From Oscillospiraceae bacterium (GTDB lineage: Bacteria > Bacillota_A > Clostridia > Oscillospirales > Ruminococcaceae), in the NCBI GenBank assembly GCA_017440445.1, contig JAFSHE010000312.1, positions 1-8,404 of the forward strand: a stretch of DNA of 8,404 nucleotides, given 5' to 3'. Of this stretch, positions 1 through 7,123 are shown piece by piece. The first letter of the stretch is position 1; each line of letters begins with the position of its first letter. A program made the position numbers and the translations under genes. Under the pieces are notes generated by a model. It saw nothing but the letters and a program-made list of their open reading frames with translations, was not told the DNA's origin and searched no databases.

Positions 1-408
1 ATCCGCTGCGATAAGCGTTGCAAGTCTTTCAAAATAACCATCTCCGAAGGGTGCGGATATCCACTCTATCTTACCGCCGTACAGCTCAGTTTCAAAAATA
101 TCTATCTGCTCCTTACCCTTCTGGTCAACAGTGATATCATAGTAACCGAGATACTTCAGAGTTCCTGCATTTCCGCTGGGAGTATAGGAGGATGTGTCAA
201 GGTCCTTGATATCCTCGTCAGTCGCAGCGTTAAGATCGGGGTCTGTTGTAGTATTTGCGCCATTGGTAGTGGTTGTGATGCTGGGACCAGTAGTTCCGCC
301 GCCTGTGCTGTTGTTCGGCACAGACGCTGTCTGCTCGTCACATGCTGTCATGCTGAATACCATTGCTGCCGCAAGTGTACAGCTAAGTAAAGTCTTTATA
401 TGCTTCAT
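1..408 (-). CDS. ABC-type extracellular solute-binding lipoprotein (partial, 5' end only)
   Basis: The first 136 codons of a minus-strand gene that runs off the left edge. The start ATG (408-406) is preceded by an AGGAGG-type ribosome site (413-419) at 5-nt spacing. The N-terminus is a lipoprotein signal peptide: Lys at 2 and 5, a hydrophobic stretch 7-20, then a lipobox M-T-A-C ending at Cys23, so the mature protein should be lipid-anchored outside the membrane. Residues 26-63 are a Ser/Thr/Gly/Asn-rich spacer. From about 84 the sequence L-K-Y-L-G-Y-Y-D-I-T, an I-F-E-x-x-Y-G-G segment (104-112) and Y-F-E-R-L-A-T-L-I (125-133) look like the first lobe of family 1 (sugar-type) solute-binding proteins of clostridia. 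Transport substrate cannot be told from this part. It is divergently transcribed from the kinase operon and has its own strong promoter. The lipoprotein call is firm; the solute-binding call is likely. Confidence 0.82.
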   Translation of the reverse strand, partial: MKHIKTLLSCTLAAAMVFSMTACDEQTASVPNNSTGGGTTGPSITTTTNGANTTTDPDLNAATDEDIKDLDTSSYTPSGNAGTLKYLGYYDITVDQKGKEQIDIFETELYGGKIEWISAPFGDGYFERLATLIAAD

Positions 409-438
409 TGTATCCTCCTGATTTAGCTAATTTACTTA

Positions 439-467
439 ATTATAACAGGACAATCCTCAAAAGTCAA
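439..467 (-). promoter_or_regulatory. Vegetative promoter for the lipoprotein gene
   Basis: Read on the minus strand, TTGACT (467-462) is a -35 box and TATAAT (444-439) is a perfect -10 box, separated by 17 bp. Transcription would start near 432, giving a leader of about 24 nt that holds the AGGAGG ribosome site. The match to a housekeeping sigma factor consensus is one mismatch in twelve positions. Confidence 0.82.
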
Positions 468-487
468 GCACTATATTGCCATATATA

Positions 488-510
488 TGTAAAATCCATC
501 TGTATTTTCA
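488..510. repeat. Imperfect inverted repeat midway between the divergent promoters
   Basis: The arms AAAAT (491-495) and ATTTT (504-508) flank an 8-nt centre, and the match continues outward as TG/CA with one unpaired T (488-490 and 509-510). The symmetry axis (499.5) lies almost at the middle of the 61-bp space between the two -35 boxes (468-528). It could bind a regulator acting on both promoters, but the region is AT-rich and such symmetry can arise by chance. Confidence 0.3.
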
Positions 511-528
511 AACAAATAATAACTAGTA

Positions 529-544
529 TTGACACATTGTCCAA
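529..544. repeat. Small palindrome over the operon -35 box (possible operator)
   Basis: GACA-CAT-TGTC (531-541) is a perfect inverted repeat with a 3-nt centre. The flanking TTG and CAA make a looser symmetry over 529-544. Because it covers the -35 hexamer, a protein bound here would block RNA polymerase. It is short, and part of it is simply the TTGACA box itself. Confidence 0.25.
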
Positions 545-557
545 AAAGTGGTATATT
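529..557 (+). promoter_or_regulatory. Vegetative promoter for the kinase/DegV/response regulator operon
   Basis: A perfect -35 box TTGACA (529-534), a 17-bp spacer and a -10 box TATATT (552-557) predict transcription starting near 564 and a leader of about 30 nt. The leader holds AAGGAG (579-584) 9 nt before the ATG at 594. This is the only strong promoter I see ahead of the four plus-strand genes. There is no obvious leader structure, so control most likely acts at initiation. Confidence 0.83.
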
Positions 558-593
558 GTTAAATAAGTATATCCAAAAAAGGAGAACACTAAA

Positions 594-3500
594 ATGAATT
601 ATCCCAAGATCAGACTGAATAACATTTATAAATTATCCTTGATCCTTCTGATATGTGTTCTCGGGATAATAATTCTGCTGAATACACTGCTCATCAGACG
701 AACTGAGTCGGAACGTGTAAATGCAGAAGGTCAGGTCAGACTAAGTGGTATAGCAGGCCGTATCGACAACAGCATGTATCGCTCAGAGTGTCTTATGGAC
801 AGCGTTGCCATGCAGATAGAACAGATACTGTCAGCGGGCGGAGATACAGAAGAAAACCTAAGTGGCTACTTTTCCGATGAAACGATCGCAGGCATAAACG
901 AAAGTTCAGACGGCAGCTGCTTCAGCGCTTATGCTGCCTATAAAGGAAAGCTGTACATAAATGACTTTATCCCCGATGAAACATTCGTACTGGATGAACG
1001 TTCGTGGTATATCGGCGCAAAAAAGAAAATGGGCGCTGCACATGTAACTGAACCATATATCGACGCCAGCACGGGCGAAATGTGTTACAGTATTTCAAAA
1101 CTGCTTCCAGACGGCGAAACAGTTGTGGGACTTGATTTCAGCCTGAACGAGATACAGAAATACATTGAGGAGATGAATCAGGACGGCATCGGCACAAGCC
1201 TTATAGTAAACGGCAACGGAATGATAGTAGGTCATTCGCAGGCAGAGCTTGTGGGCAGCAACTACAAGGAGCATCCATTCTATAACGAGCTTGTAAACAA
1301 GGTGTTCATGCTCTATGGCGACTCGTTTGAATACTCATCCGAAGGAGTCAAATACAACATCTTCTCAGAGGTGACAAACTACGACTGGTATCTGGTGGTA
1401 TGTGTTCAGAGTAATATTCTGACTGCGGGCTTCAGCATTGATTCCATATCCATTATCGCTTTCATGGTAGTTTTTGCCGTGGCTATTATAGTATTCTTTA
1501 TCCGTACCTGTCTCAGCAAGGCTGCCGCAGAAAGGGCGCTGGATGTAAAGGACGAATTCCTTAAGAGCATGAGCTACGAGCTGAAACGTCCTCTGGCGAA
1601 GATAATGAATCAGGCAGAAAATCTCAACTCCTCCGATACGAACAGCACAAACACAGGCAGCGAGATAAGCGAATCTGCAAAAGAGCTCAGCCAGATGCTG
1701 GATAACATCATCTCCATGTCGGCGATAAACAACTTCAGCAATACTAAAGAAGAAAAAAGCACCTCCAAAAAGATAGTCAACCATCGTCGTCAGATAATCC
1801 TGATAACAGTTATCCTTTTAGCAGCAAGCGTGTTTGCGGTAATATTCAACACCAATACTCAGGTAATGTGGGGCAACACAAAGATGCAGAAGGAGACCGA
1901 GCTTTACCACTATCAGGTGCAGGAATGGGTTTCAGGAAACAAGGCGGTACTTGATGTTATCGCAGACAGCATAGCTGCGCAGGATGATTTTGCCGCTGAT
2001 TACGACAGATCTGTCACATACCTTGATAACATCGTATCAAAATACGATGACATATCCGTTGCCTATCTGTGCAACCCCGAGTGGGAACACACGGTACTTA
2101 TGAACAACCGCTGGGAGCCTGACGACAACTGGCATGTTGAAGAACGTCAGTGGTACGTGGATACTCTTATCTCAGACAACAATTTCAATATCTCCGCACC
2201 CTATCTTGATGAACAGACAGGTCTGTATTGTACGACATTAAGTAAGATCGTGTATGACCAAAAAGGAAACTTCATCGGTATACTCGGTATCGACTACTAT
2301 CTTGACAAGCTTATCGGCATCCTTGGTGAAAGCTACACCGACACAGGCTATGCTTTCCTTACGGATATAGACGGTAATATCCTTAACCATCCGTACAGCG
2401 AATACCAGATGACCTCCGTTTCTTCAAAGAATGCGGCCGACCTCAGTTACAGAGCCGTGCTTACGGGCGATGAATCAGTAATAATCGAGGATTACGACGG
2501 TCAGAGGAGAGTCTGCCTTGCAAAGACTGAGAGCGTTTCGGGCTTTAAGGTGATCGTAACAAGAAATTTCGGTGAGATATACGGAAACTGCATCTCGTCG
2601 GACGTGATCTATATTTTCGTTTTCGCACTGTGTATCATAATTATTAATGTCATCATGCGCCGTCTGACGCTGTGGCAGGCAAAGGTCAACAGAGAGCTTA
2701 AGGAGGCCGCTGACAACGCTATCAGCGCAGGTAAGGCAAAGAACAACTTCCTTGCAAACATGAGCCATGAGATAAGAACTCCTATCAACGCTGTTCTTGG
2801 CATGAACGAAATGATCATGCGTGAATCCACTGAAAAGCCCATCGTAGAGTATGCGGCAAATATACAGAGCGCAGGAAGAAGCCTTCTTGCACTGATAAAC
2901 GAGATACTTGACTTCTCCAAGATAGAATCGGGTAAGATGGAGATAGTAAACGTTGAATACGATGTCAGCTCCCTTATCAACGATATCGTCAACATGATAA
3001 AGGCGAGAGCGGACAAGAAGAAACTGAAATTCATCACGGAGATAGACGAAAGTATCCCCGCTGTACTGTACGGTGATGATGTAAGAATAAAACAGGTGAT
3101 AACAAACATCCTGACAAACGCAGTAAAGTATACTCCCGCAGGTAATGTCAGATTCAGGATGAAGGTGCTTTCCGTAAGGGGCGACAGTGTAAAGCTGGAG
3201 GTAAGCGTTTCTGATACGGGTATCGGCATCAGGGAGGAGGACCTCGGCAAGCTGTTCACCTCCTTTCAGCGACTGGACCAGGAGAAAAACCGCAACATTG
3301 AGGGAACGGGTCTTGGAATAACCATCGTTCAGCGCCTGCTTAACATGATGAACAGCGAGCTTAATGTTTCCAGTGTATATGGGGTAGGCTCCACCTTCTC
3401 TTTCGTTATCGAGCAGAAAGTTGTAAACGCAGACCCGATGGGCAACTACGAACGAAGATTTGCCGCTTCAATAGTTTCCAACGACAAGACCACTGACAAA

Positions 3501-4277
3501 ACCGCATCCAATGCCCGCATACTGGTAGTAGACGATAACGAAATGAATCTGCTGGTAGCAAAAAGTCTGCTGAAACGTACTCTTGCTTCCGTAGACACCG
3601 CTGCAAGCGGAAAGGAATGTATAGAAAAGCTGAAGGACAATATCTACGATATAGTATTCCTTGACCACATGATGCCCGAAATGGACGGTATACAGACTCT
3701 TGAAAAGATAAAAGAGGAACAGCTTGCGGAAAATACAGCCTTTATCGCTCTTACGGCAAATGCGATCCACGGCGCAAAGCAGACATATCTCAATGCAGGC
3801 TTTGATGACTACCTGTCAAAACCGTTTACGGGCTTTGATATCGAAAAATGCCTGTTCTCACACCTTAACAAGTCGCTGACGGAAAACGTTGATTCAAACT
3901 CCGATAACAACTCGGATGCAGACGCTTCTGATATCGGCTCTGCGTTTGACCTTGACAGCGCACTTGCAGCCTATGACAACGATACGGACGCATATATGAA
4001 TGCCGTATACGATTTCTGTGATAACAGCAGATGCAACGACCTGGAGCTTGATATCTCGCTTAAGGACTACAAGAGTTACAGGACAAATCTCAACATCGCA
4101 ATAAACTCTGCTGATGCTGTGGGTCTTACAGAGCTTGAACAGACGGCTCAGGAGCTTGCCGATGCAATAGACGCAGGAAACACAGAAAAGGTGCAGGCTC
4201 GTCACAACAGCTTTATCAGGATGTACCGCAAGGCTACGGAAAATCTTGAAGAAGCCGTTTCTGCCCGTCTTTCATAG
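594..4277 (+). CDS. Dual-Cache hybrid sensor histidine kinase with a degenerate extra DHp and a degenerate Hpt
   Basis: Membrane sensor kinase of 1227 residues. Order: TM1 (12-34); extracellular double-Cache-like domain (about 35-280, with R136-x-W-Y, P-Y-x-D157, G-L-D181); TM2 (281-303); helical DHp-like hairpin (310-380) with Tyr328 in place of His and no ATPase domain; TM3 (400-417); second Cache-like domain (419-669, with R518-x-W-Y, P-Y-x-D539, G-I-D567); TM4 (670-689); signalling helix without HAMP; intact HisKA (H-E-I-R-T-P, His725); HATPase (N-box N838/N842, D874-T-G-x-G, G904-T-G-L-G); receiver (D980/D981, phospho-acceptor Asp1024, Thr1054, Lys1076); acidic linker (1098-1115); Hpt-like bundle (about 1114-1224) with Asn1167 at the phospho-His position. 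It should autophosphorylate at His725 and pass phosphate to Asp1024, but its own Hpt looks dead. The repeated TM-Cache-TM-DHp units suggest an old internal duplication or a fusion of two kinases. First gene of the probable operon; kinase call very firm, ligands unknown. Confidence 0.95.
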   Translation: MNYPKIRLNNIYKLSLILLICVLGIIILLNTLLIRRTESERVNAEGQVRLSGIAGRIDNSMYRSECLMDSVAMQIEQILSAGGDTEENLSGYFSDETIAGINESSDGSCFSAYAAYKGKLYINDFIPDETFVLDERSWYIGAKKKMGAAHVTEPYIDASTGEMCYSISKLLPDGETVVGLDFSLNEIQKYIEEMNQDGIGTSLIVNGNGMIVGHSQAELVGSNYKEHPFYNELVNKVFMLYGDSFEYSSEGVKYNIFSEVTNYDWYLVVCVQSNILTAGFSIDSISIIAFMVVFAVAIIVFFIRTCLSKAAAERALDVKDEFLKSMSYELKRPLAKIMNQAENLNSSDTNSTNTGSEISESAKELSQMLDNIISMSAINNFSNTKEEKSTSKKIVNHRRQIILITVILLAASVFAVIFNTNTQVMWGNTKMQKETELYHYQVQEWVSGNKAVLDVIADSIAAQDDFAADYDRSVTYLDNIVSKYDDISVAYLCNPEWEHTVLMNNRWEPDDNWHVEERQWYVDTLISDNNFNISAPYLDEQTGLYCTTLSKIVYDQKGNFIGILGIDYYLDKLIGILGESYTDTGYAFLTDIDGNILNHPYSEYQMTSVSSKNAADLSYRAVLTGDESVIIEDYDGQRRVCLAKTESVSGFKVIVTRNFGEIYGNCISSDVIYIFVFALCIIIINVIMRRLTLWQAKVNRELKEAADNAISAGKAKNNFLANMSHEIRTPINAVLGMNEMIMRESTEKPIVEYAANIQSAGRSLLALINEILDFSKIESGKMEIVNVEYDVSSLINDIVNMIKARADKKKLKFITEIDESIPAVLYGDDVRIKQVITNILTNAVKYTPAGNVRFRMKVLSVRGDSVKLEVSVSDTGIGIREEDLGKLFTSFQRLDQEKNRNIEGTGLGITIVQRLLNMMNSELNVSSVYGVGSTFSFVIEQKVVNADPMGNYERRFAASIVSNDKTTDKTASNARILVVDDNEMNLLVAKSLLKRTLASVDTAASGKECIEKLKDNIYDIVFLDHMMPEMDGIQTLEKIKEEQLAENTAFIALTANAIHGAKQTYLNAGFDDYLSKPFTGFDIEKCLFSHLNKSLTENVDSNSDNNSDADASDIGSAFDLDSALAAYDNDTDAYMNAVYDFCDNSRCNDLELDISLKDYKSYRTNLNIAINSADAVGLTELEQTAQELADAIDAGNTEKVQARHNSFIRMYRKATENLEEAVSARLS

Positions 4278-4301
4278 CCACACAGAACTCAGGAGGTAAT
4301 A

Positions 4302-7091
4302 ATGCTCGAGTTATTTAAAGATCTAAAACGTGATACCGAAAATACCGACAGCGCAAGCACCGGAATAATTACGCTGTCCGTAAGCGCCATGTGCTTTATC
4401 ATGTGTGTGATAAATATAATCACTGTATCACATGTAATGGCTATAATAACAGGCAGTCTGACGGTCTGGTGTGTGGTAAACTATATCATATACCGAAGAA
4501 CAAAGAGCTTTGGTATACTCAGTGTCGGAACGCTCTCCGCAATAAGCGTTATGATGATGTATTTCGTTGTATCAGGCGGTGAGGACGGCTTCAGCATCGT
4601 ATGGCTGCTTCTTGTACCGCCAATAGGTATATTCTTCTACAAGCTGCTTTACGGCGGAGCATTCAGTATAATCCTCGGAATACTGACGACAGTTTATCTC
4701 TGGTCACCGCTCAGCGAGCTTGGCTTCCAGTATTCTGACACGTACCAGCTAAGATTTCCGCTTATCTACTTCTTTGATACGACAGTCAGCATCTTCATCA
4801 ACTACACACTATGGAACTATCGCAAAAAGCAGGTGACACTGCTGGAGATGGCTCAGCAGGCAAGCAACACCAAAAGCGACTTCCTTGCCAATATGAGCCA
4901 TGAGATACGTACTCCTCTCAATGCAATAGTGGGAATGTGCGAGCTTATCTTAAGAGAAACAGATATAAGCGATACGATACGTGAATACTCCTTCAATATT
5001 CAGAACTCGGGAAGAAGTCTGCTCTCTATCATCAACGATATCCTGGATTTCTCCAAGATAGAATCAGGCAAGATGGAGATAATCGCTGAGGAGTTCAATC
5101 TTGCCTCCACGCTTAACGATGTCATCAATATGGCAGTCACCAGAAAGAGCGATAAGCCTATTGAGATCCTTGTCAAGTGCGACCCTGATATCCCAACAGG
5201 TCTTATCGGTGACGAATTCAGAATAAGACAGGTCATCATCAACCTTGTAACGAATGCTATCAAATTCACCAACAACGGATGTATCGTTATCCGTGTATCC
5301 CAGACAAAGCATGACTACGGCATAAACCTTTCCGTTTCCGTTTCGGATACGGGTATAGGTATCTCACCCGAAAACCTTGAAAAGCTGTTCAACAGCTTCC
5401 AGCAGGTAAACACAAAGAAAAACCGTGAGGTAGAGGGTACAGGTCTCGGTCTTGCTATCTCAAAAAAGCTCATCACCAGCATGGGCGGATTTGTGAACGT
5501 ATCCAGCGTATACGGTCAGGGCTCGGAATTCAGGTTCGTCGTACCTCTCAAAGTCTCCGATCCCAAGCCCTTTATCAGTGTGAAAGAGCCTGACAAGACC
5601 TACGCTGCATGCTATATCGATATGACGAAATTCGGTATGCCAAGGGTGGCAAAGGAATACAGCTCCCTGTTCACTGAGCTTCAGACAAGCTTCAACACCA
5701 GACTTGACATATTCGAGTCCTTTGAAGCCCTCAGCAAGGCTACGCAAAACAAGACATATACACATATCTTTGTCGGCAGAGAGGAATATATAGCTAATCG
5801 GAAGTTCTTTGCAGATATAGCTGAAAAGTCGGATGTGGTAATGGTTCAGGACAGACTGAATGCGATTGATATTCCCCAGAACATGAAGTGCCTCTACAAG
5901 CCCTTCTATGCGCTGTCTATTGCCGCTATCCTGAACAACGAAAAGCTGCTTTCAAGCATAAACGAACGCAGAAGCACAGCCATCAGATTTATAGCACCTA
6001 AGGCAAGGGTGCTGGTAGTTGACGATAACATAGTAAACCTCAAGGTGGCCGTAGGTCTTATGCGTCCCTACCACATGCAGGTGCTTACGGTAGAGAGCGG
6101 CAGAGCAGCTATCTCGATGCTGCGCTCCAAGGATATAGACATTGTATTCATGGACCACATGATGCCTGAAATGGACGGTGTGGAAACAACAAAGGCCATC
6201 CGAAGCATGGAGGGCGAATATTACAAGAAGCTGCCGATAATAGCGCTTACAGCAAATGCGGTAAACGGTGTGCGTGATATGTACCTTGAAGCAGGTCTGA
6301 ACGACTTCCTCGCAAAGCCTATCGAGCTTTCGGCGCTTGACAGGACGCTGAAAACATGGCTGCCCAGAGAGCTTATAAAGGTTCCCACCAGAAGTGAAAG
6401 CGCTGAAAGAACAGGCAATACAAAGCCCGAGAGGAAGAAAAAAAGCAGCAATACAGACTCTGAGCTTCTTAACGTTGACACAGGTCTGTTCTACACAGGC
6501 GGCGACGCTGACGCATATAACGACATACTTGATGTATATGTGCGCAAGGCTCCCGACAAGCTTGATCATATCAGAAAGCTTTTTGAGGAACGCTCCTGGA
6601 AAACATACATAATCGAGATACACGCTCTGAAAAGCTCGTCGCTTACCATCGGCTCAAAGCCGCTCTCCGAGCTTGCAAAGGAGCTGGAGCTTGCAGGCAA
6701 GGCAGGCAATTACAGCCTTATTGAGGAAAAGAACAGCACCATGCTGGATATGTACCAGAAGGTAGCGGAGCTTGGAAGAAAGCACCTTGGTCTTGACGAT
6801 GTACAGACCGAGAAGCCCGAAATCATTGAAGCGCCGCAGGAAACCGCTCCTGCCGCTGAAATTTCGGCAGAACAGCTAAGCGGATATATTGAGAAGATCA
6901 AGGCAGCGTGCGATAATTTTGACAGCGAGGAGATCGCTGCAATATGTTCGGACGCATCGCAGTATTCATATAACGGTACCGCTCTCAGTCCCCTGTTCAA
7001 CAACATAAAGCAGAGTGCGGATGACTTTGAATACGACAATGCCATGGAAGCCGCTGACACTATCCTTGAAAAGATCAGTAATAACAATTGA
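4302..7091 (+). CDS. Hybrid sensor histidine kinase with polytopic membrane input, pseudo-receiver, receiver and intact Hpt
   Basis: Membrane kinase of 929 residues; AGGAGG (4291-4296) sits 5 nt before the ATG, 24 bp after the previous stop. The input region (21-170) has about six hydrophobic segments (near 21-43, 45-64, 71-91, 97-113, 115-134, 150-170) and no large outside loop, so it may sense a membrane-soluble or membrane-state signal; I do not recognise the domain. Then come a short helix, HisKA (His200 in H-E-I-R-T-P), HATPase (N314/N318, D349-T-G-I-G, G379-T-G-L-G), and a degenerate receiver-like segment (about 430-556; Gly492 near the expected phospho-Asp, K533-P kept). A full receiver follows (D574/D575, Asp618, Thr650, Lys672), then a basic linker (695-715), an Hpt (about 722-828, His774 in H-A-L-K-S-S-S), and a Glu/Pro/Ala linker leading to a C-terminal helical segment (853-926). 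The core is clearly paralogous to the upstream kinase. It carries every residue needed for a His-Asp-His relay and could donate phosphate to the response regulator at 8017. Confidence 0.95.
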   Translation: MLELFKDLKRDTENTDSASTGIITLSVSAMCFIMCVINIITVSHVMAIITGSLTVWCVVNYIIYRRTKSFGILSVGTLSAISVMMMYFVVSGGEDGFSIVWLLLVPPIGIFFYKLLYGGAFSIILGILTTVYLWSPLSELGFQYSDTYQLRFPLIYFFDTTVSIFINYTLWNYRKKQVTLLEMAQQASNTKSDFLANMSHEIRTPLNAIVGMCELILRETDISDTIREYSFNIQNSGRSLLSIINDILDFSKIESGKMEIIAEEFNLASTLNDVINMAVTRKSDKPIEILVKCDPDIPTGLIGDEFRIRQVIINLVTNAIKFTNNGCIVIRVSQTKHDYGINLSVSVSDTGIGISPENLEKLFNSFQQVNTKKNREVEGTGLGLAISKKLITSMGGFVNVSSVYGQGSEFRFVVPLKVSDPKPFISVKEPDKTYAACYIDMTKFGMPRVAKEYSSLFTELQTSFNTRLDIFESFEALSKATQNKTYTHIFVGREEYIANRKFFADIAEKSDVVMVQDRLNAIDIPQNMKCLYKPFYALSIAAILNNEKLLSSINERRSTAIRFIAPKARVLVVDDNIVNLKVAVGLMRPYHMQVLTVESGRAAISMLRSKDIDIVFMDHMMPEMDGVETTKAIRSMEGEYYKKLPIIALTANAVNGVRDMYLEAGLNDFLAKPIELSALDRTLKTWLPRELIKVPTRSESAERTGNTKPERKKKSSNTDSELLNVDTGLFYTGGDADAYNDILDVYVRKAPDKLDHIRKLFEERSWKTYIIEIHALKSSSLTIGSKPLSELAKELELAGKAGNYSLIEEKNSTMLDMYQKVAELGRKHLGLDDVQTEKPEIIEAPQETAPAAEISAEQLSGYIEKIKAACDNFDSEEIAAICSDASQYSYNGTALSPLFNNIKQSADDFEYDNAMEAADTILEKISNNN

Positions 7092-7123
7092 AAGGAGTAT
7101 CCCGCACGGGAATAATATAGATC
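7091..7123 (+). promoter_or_regulatory. Distant ribosome site with a small hairpin in the spacer, ahead of the DegV-family gene
   Basis: The only good Shine-Dalgarno sequence (AAAGGAG, 7091-7097) overlaps the stop codon of the upstream kinase and is 26 nt from the ATG at 7124, far beyond normal spacing. In-frame TAG at 7118-7120 excludes an upstream start. The spacer can fold: TATCCC (7098-7103) pairs with GGG-A-ATA (7108-7114) around a GCAC loop, with one bulged A at 7111. Folding would leave 9 nt (7115-7123) between the hairpin and the ATG, which restores an ordinary distance. The stem is weak, so this is a suggestion. It is not a terminator, having no T-run. Confidence 0.45.

Noticed and set aside
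194..421. Plus-strand open frame opposite the lipoprotein gene
   Set aside because: The hydrophobic Val/Ser-rich product is the reverse reading of the Ser/Thr linker and signal peptide; the minus strand has promoter, ribosome site and lipobox.
2609..3259. Long minus-strand open frame (216 codons) opposite the kinase core of the first kinase
   Set aside because: It lies wholly antisense to conserved HisKA/HATPase sequence, has no convincing ribosome site or family motif, and its composition is what reverse reading of the kinase codons gives.
2730..6360. DNA similarity between the two kinase cores and the receiver sequences as a possible recombination repeat
   Set aside because: Matches are limited to short blocks around conserved motifs and differ at synonymous sites, as expected for old paralogues and not a recent duplication.
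5952..6623. Minus-strand open frame (223 codons) opposite the receiver and Hpt of the second kinase
   Set aside because: Antisense shadow of conserved receiver sequence; the Cys/His/Tyr-rich product has no recognisable domain.
7098..7114. Possible transcription terminator between the second kinase and the DegV-family gene
   Set aside because: The stem is short and no T-run follows, so read-through is expected.
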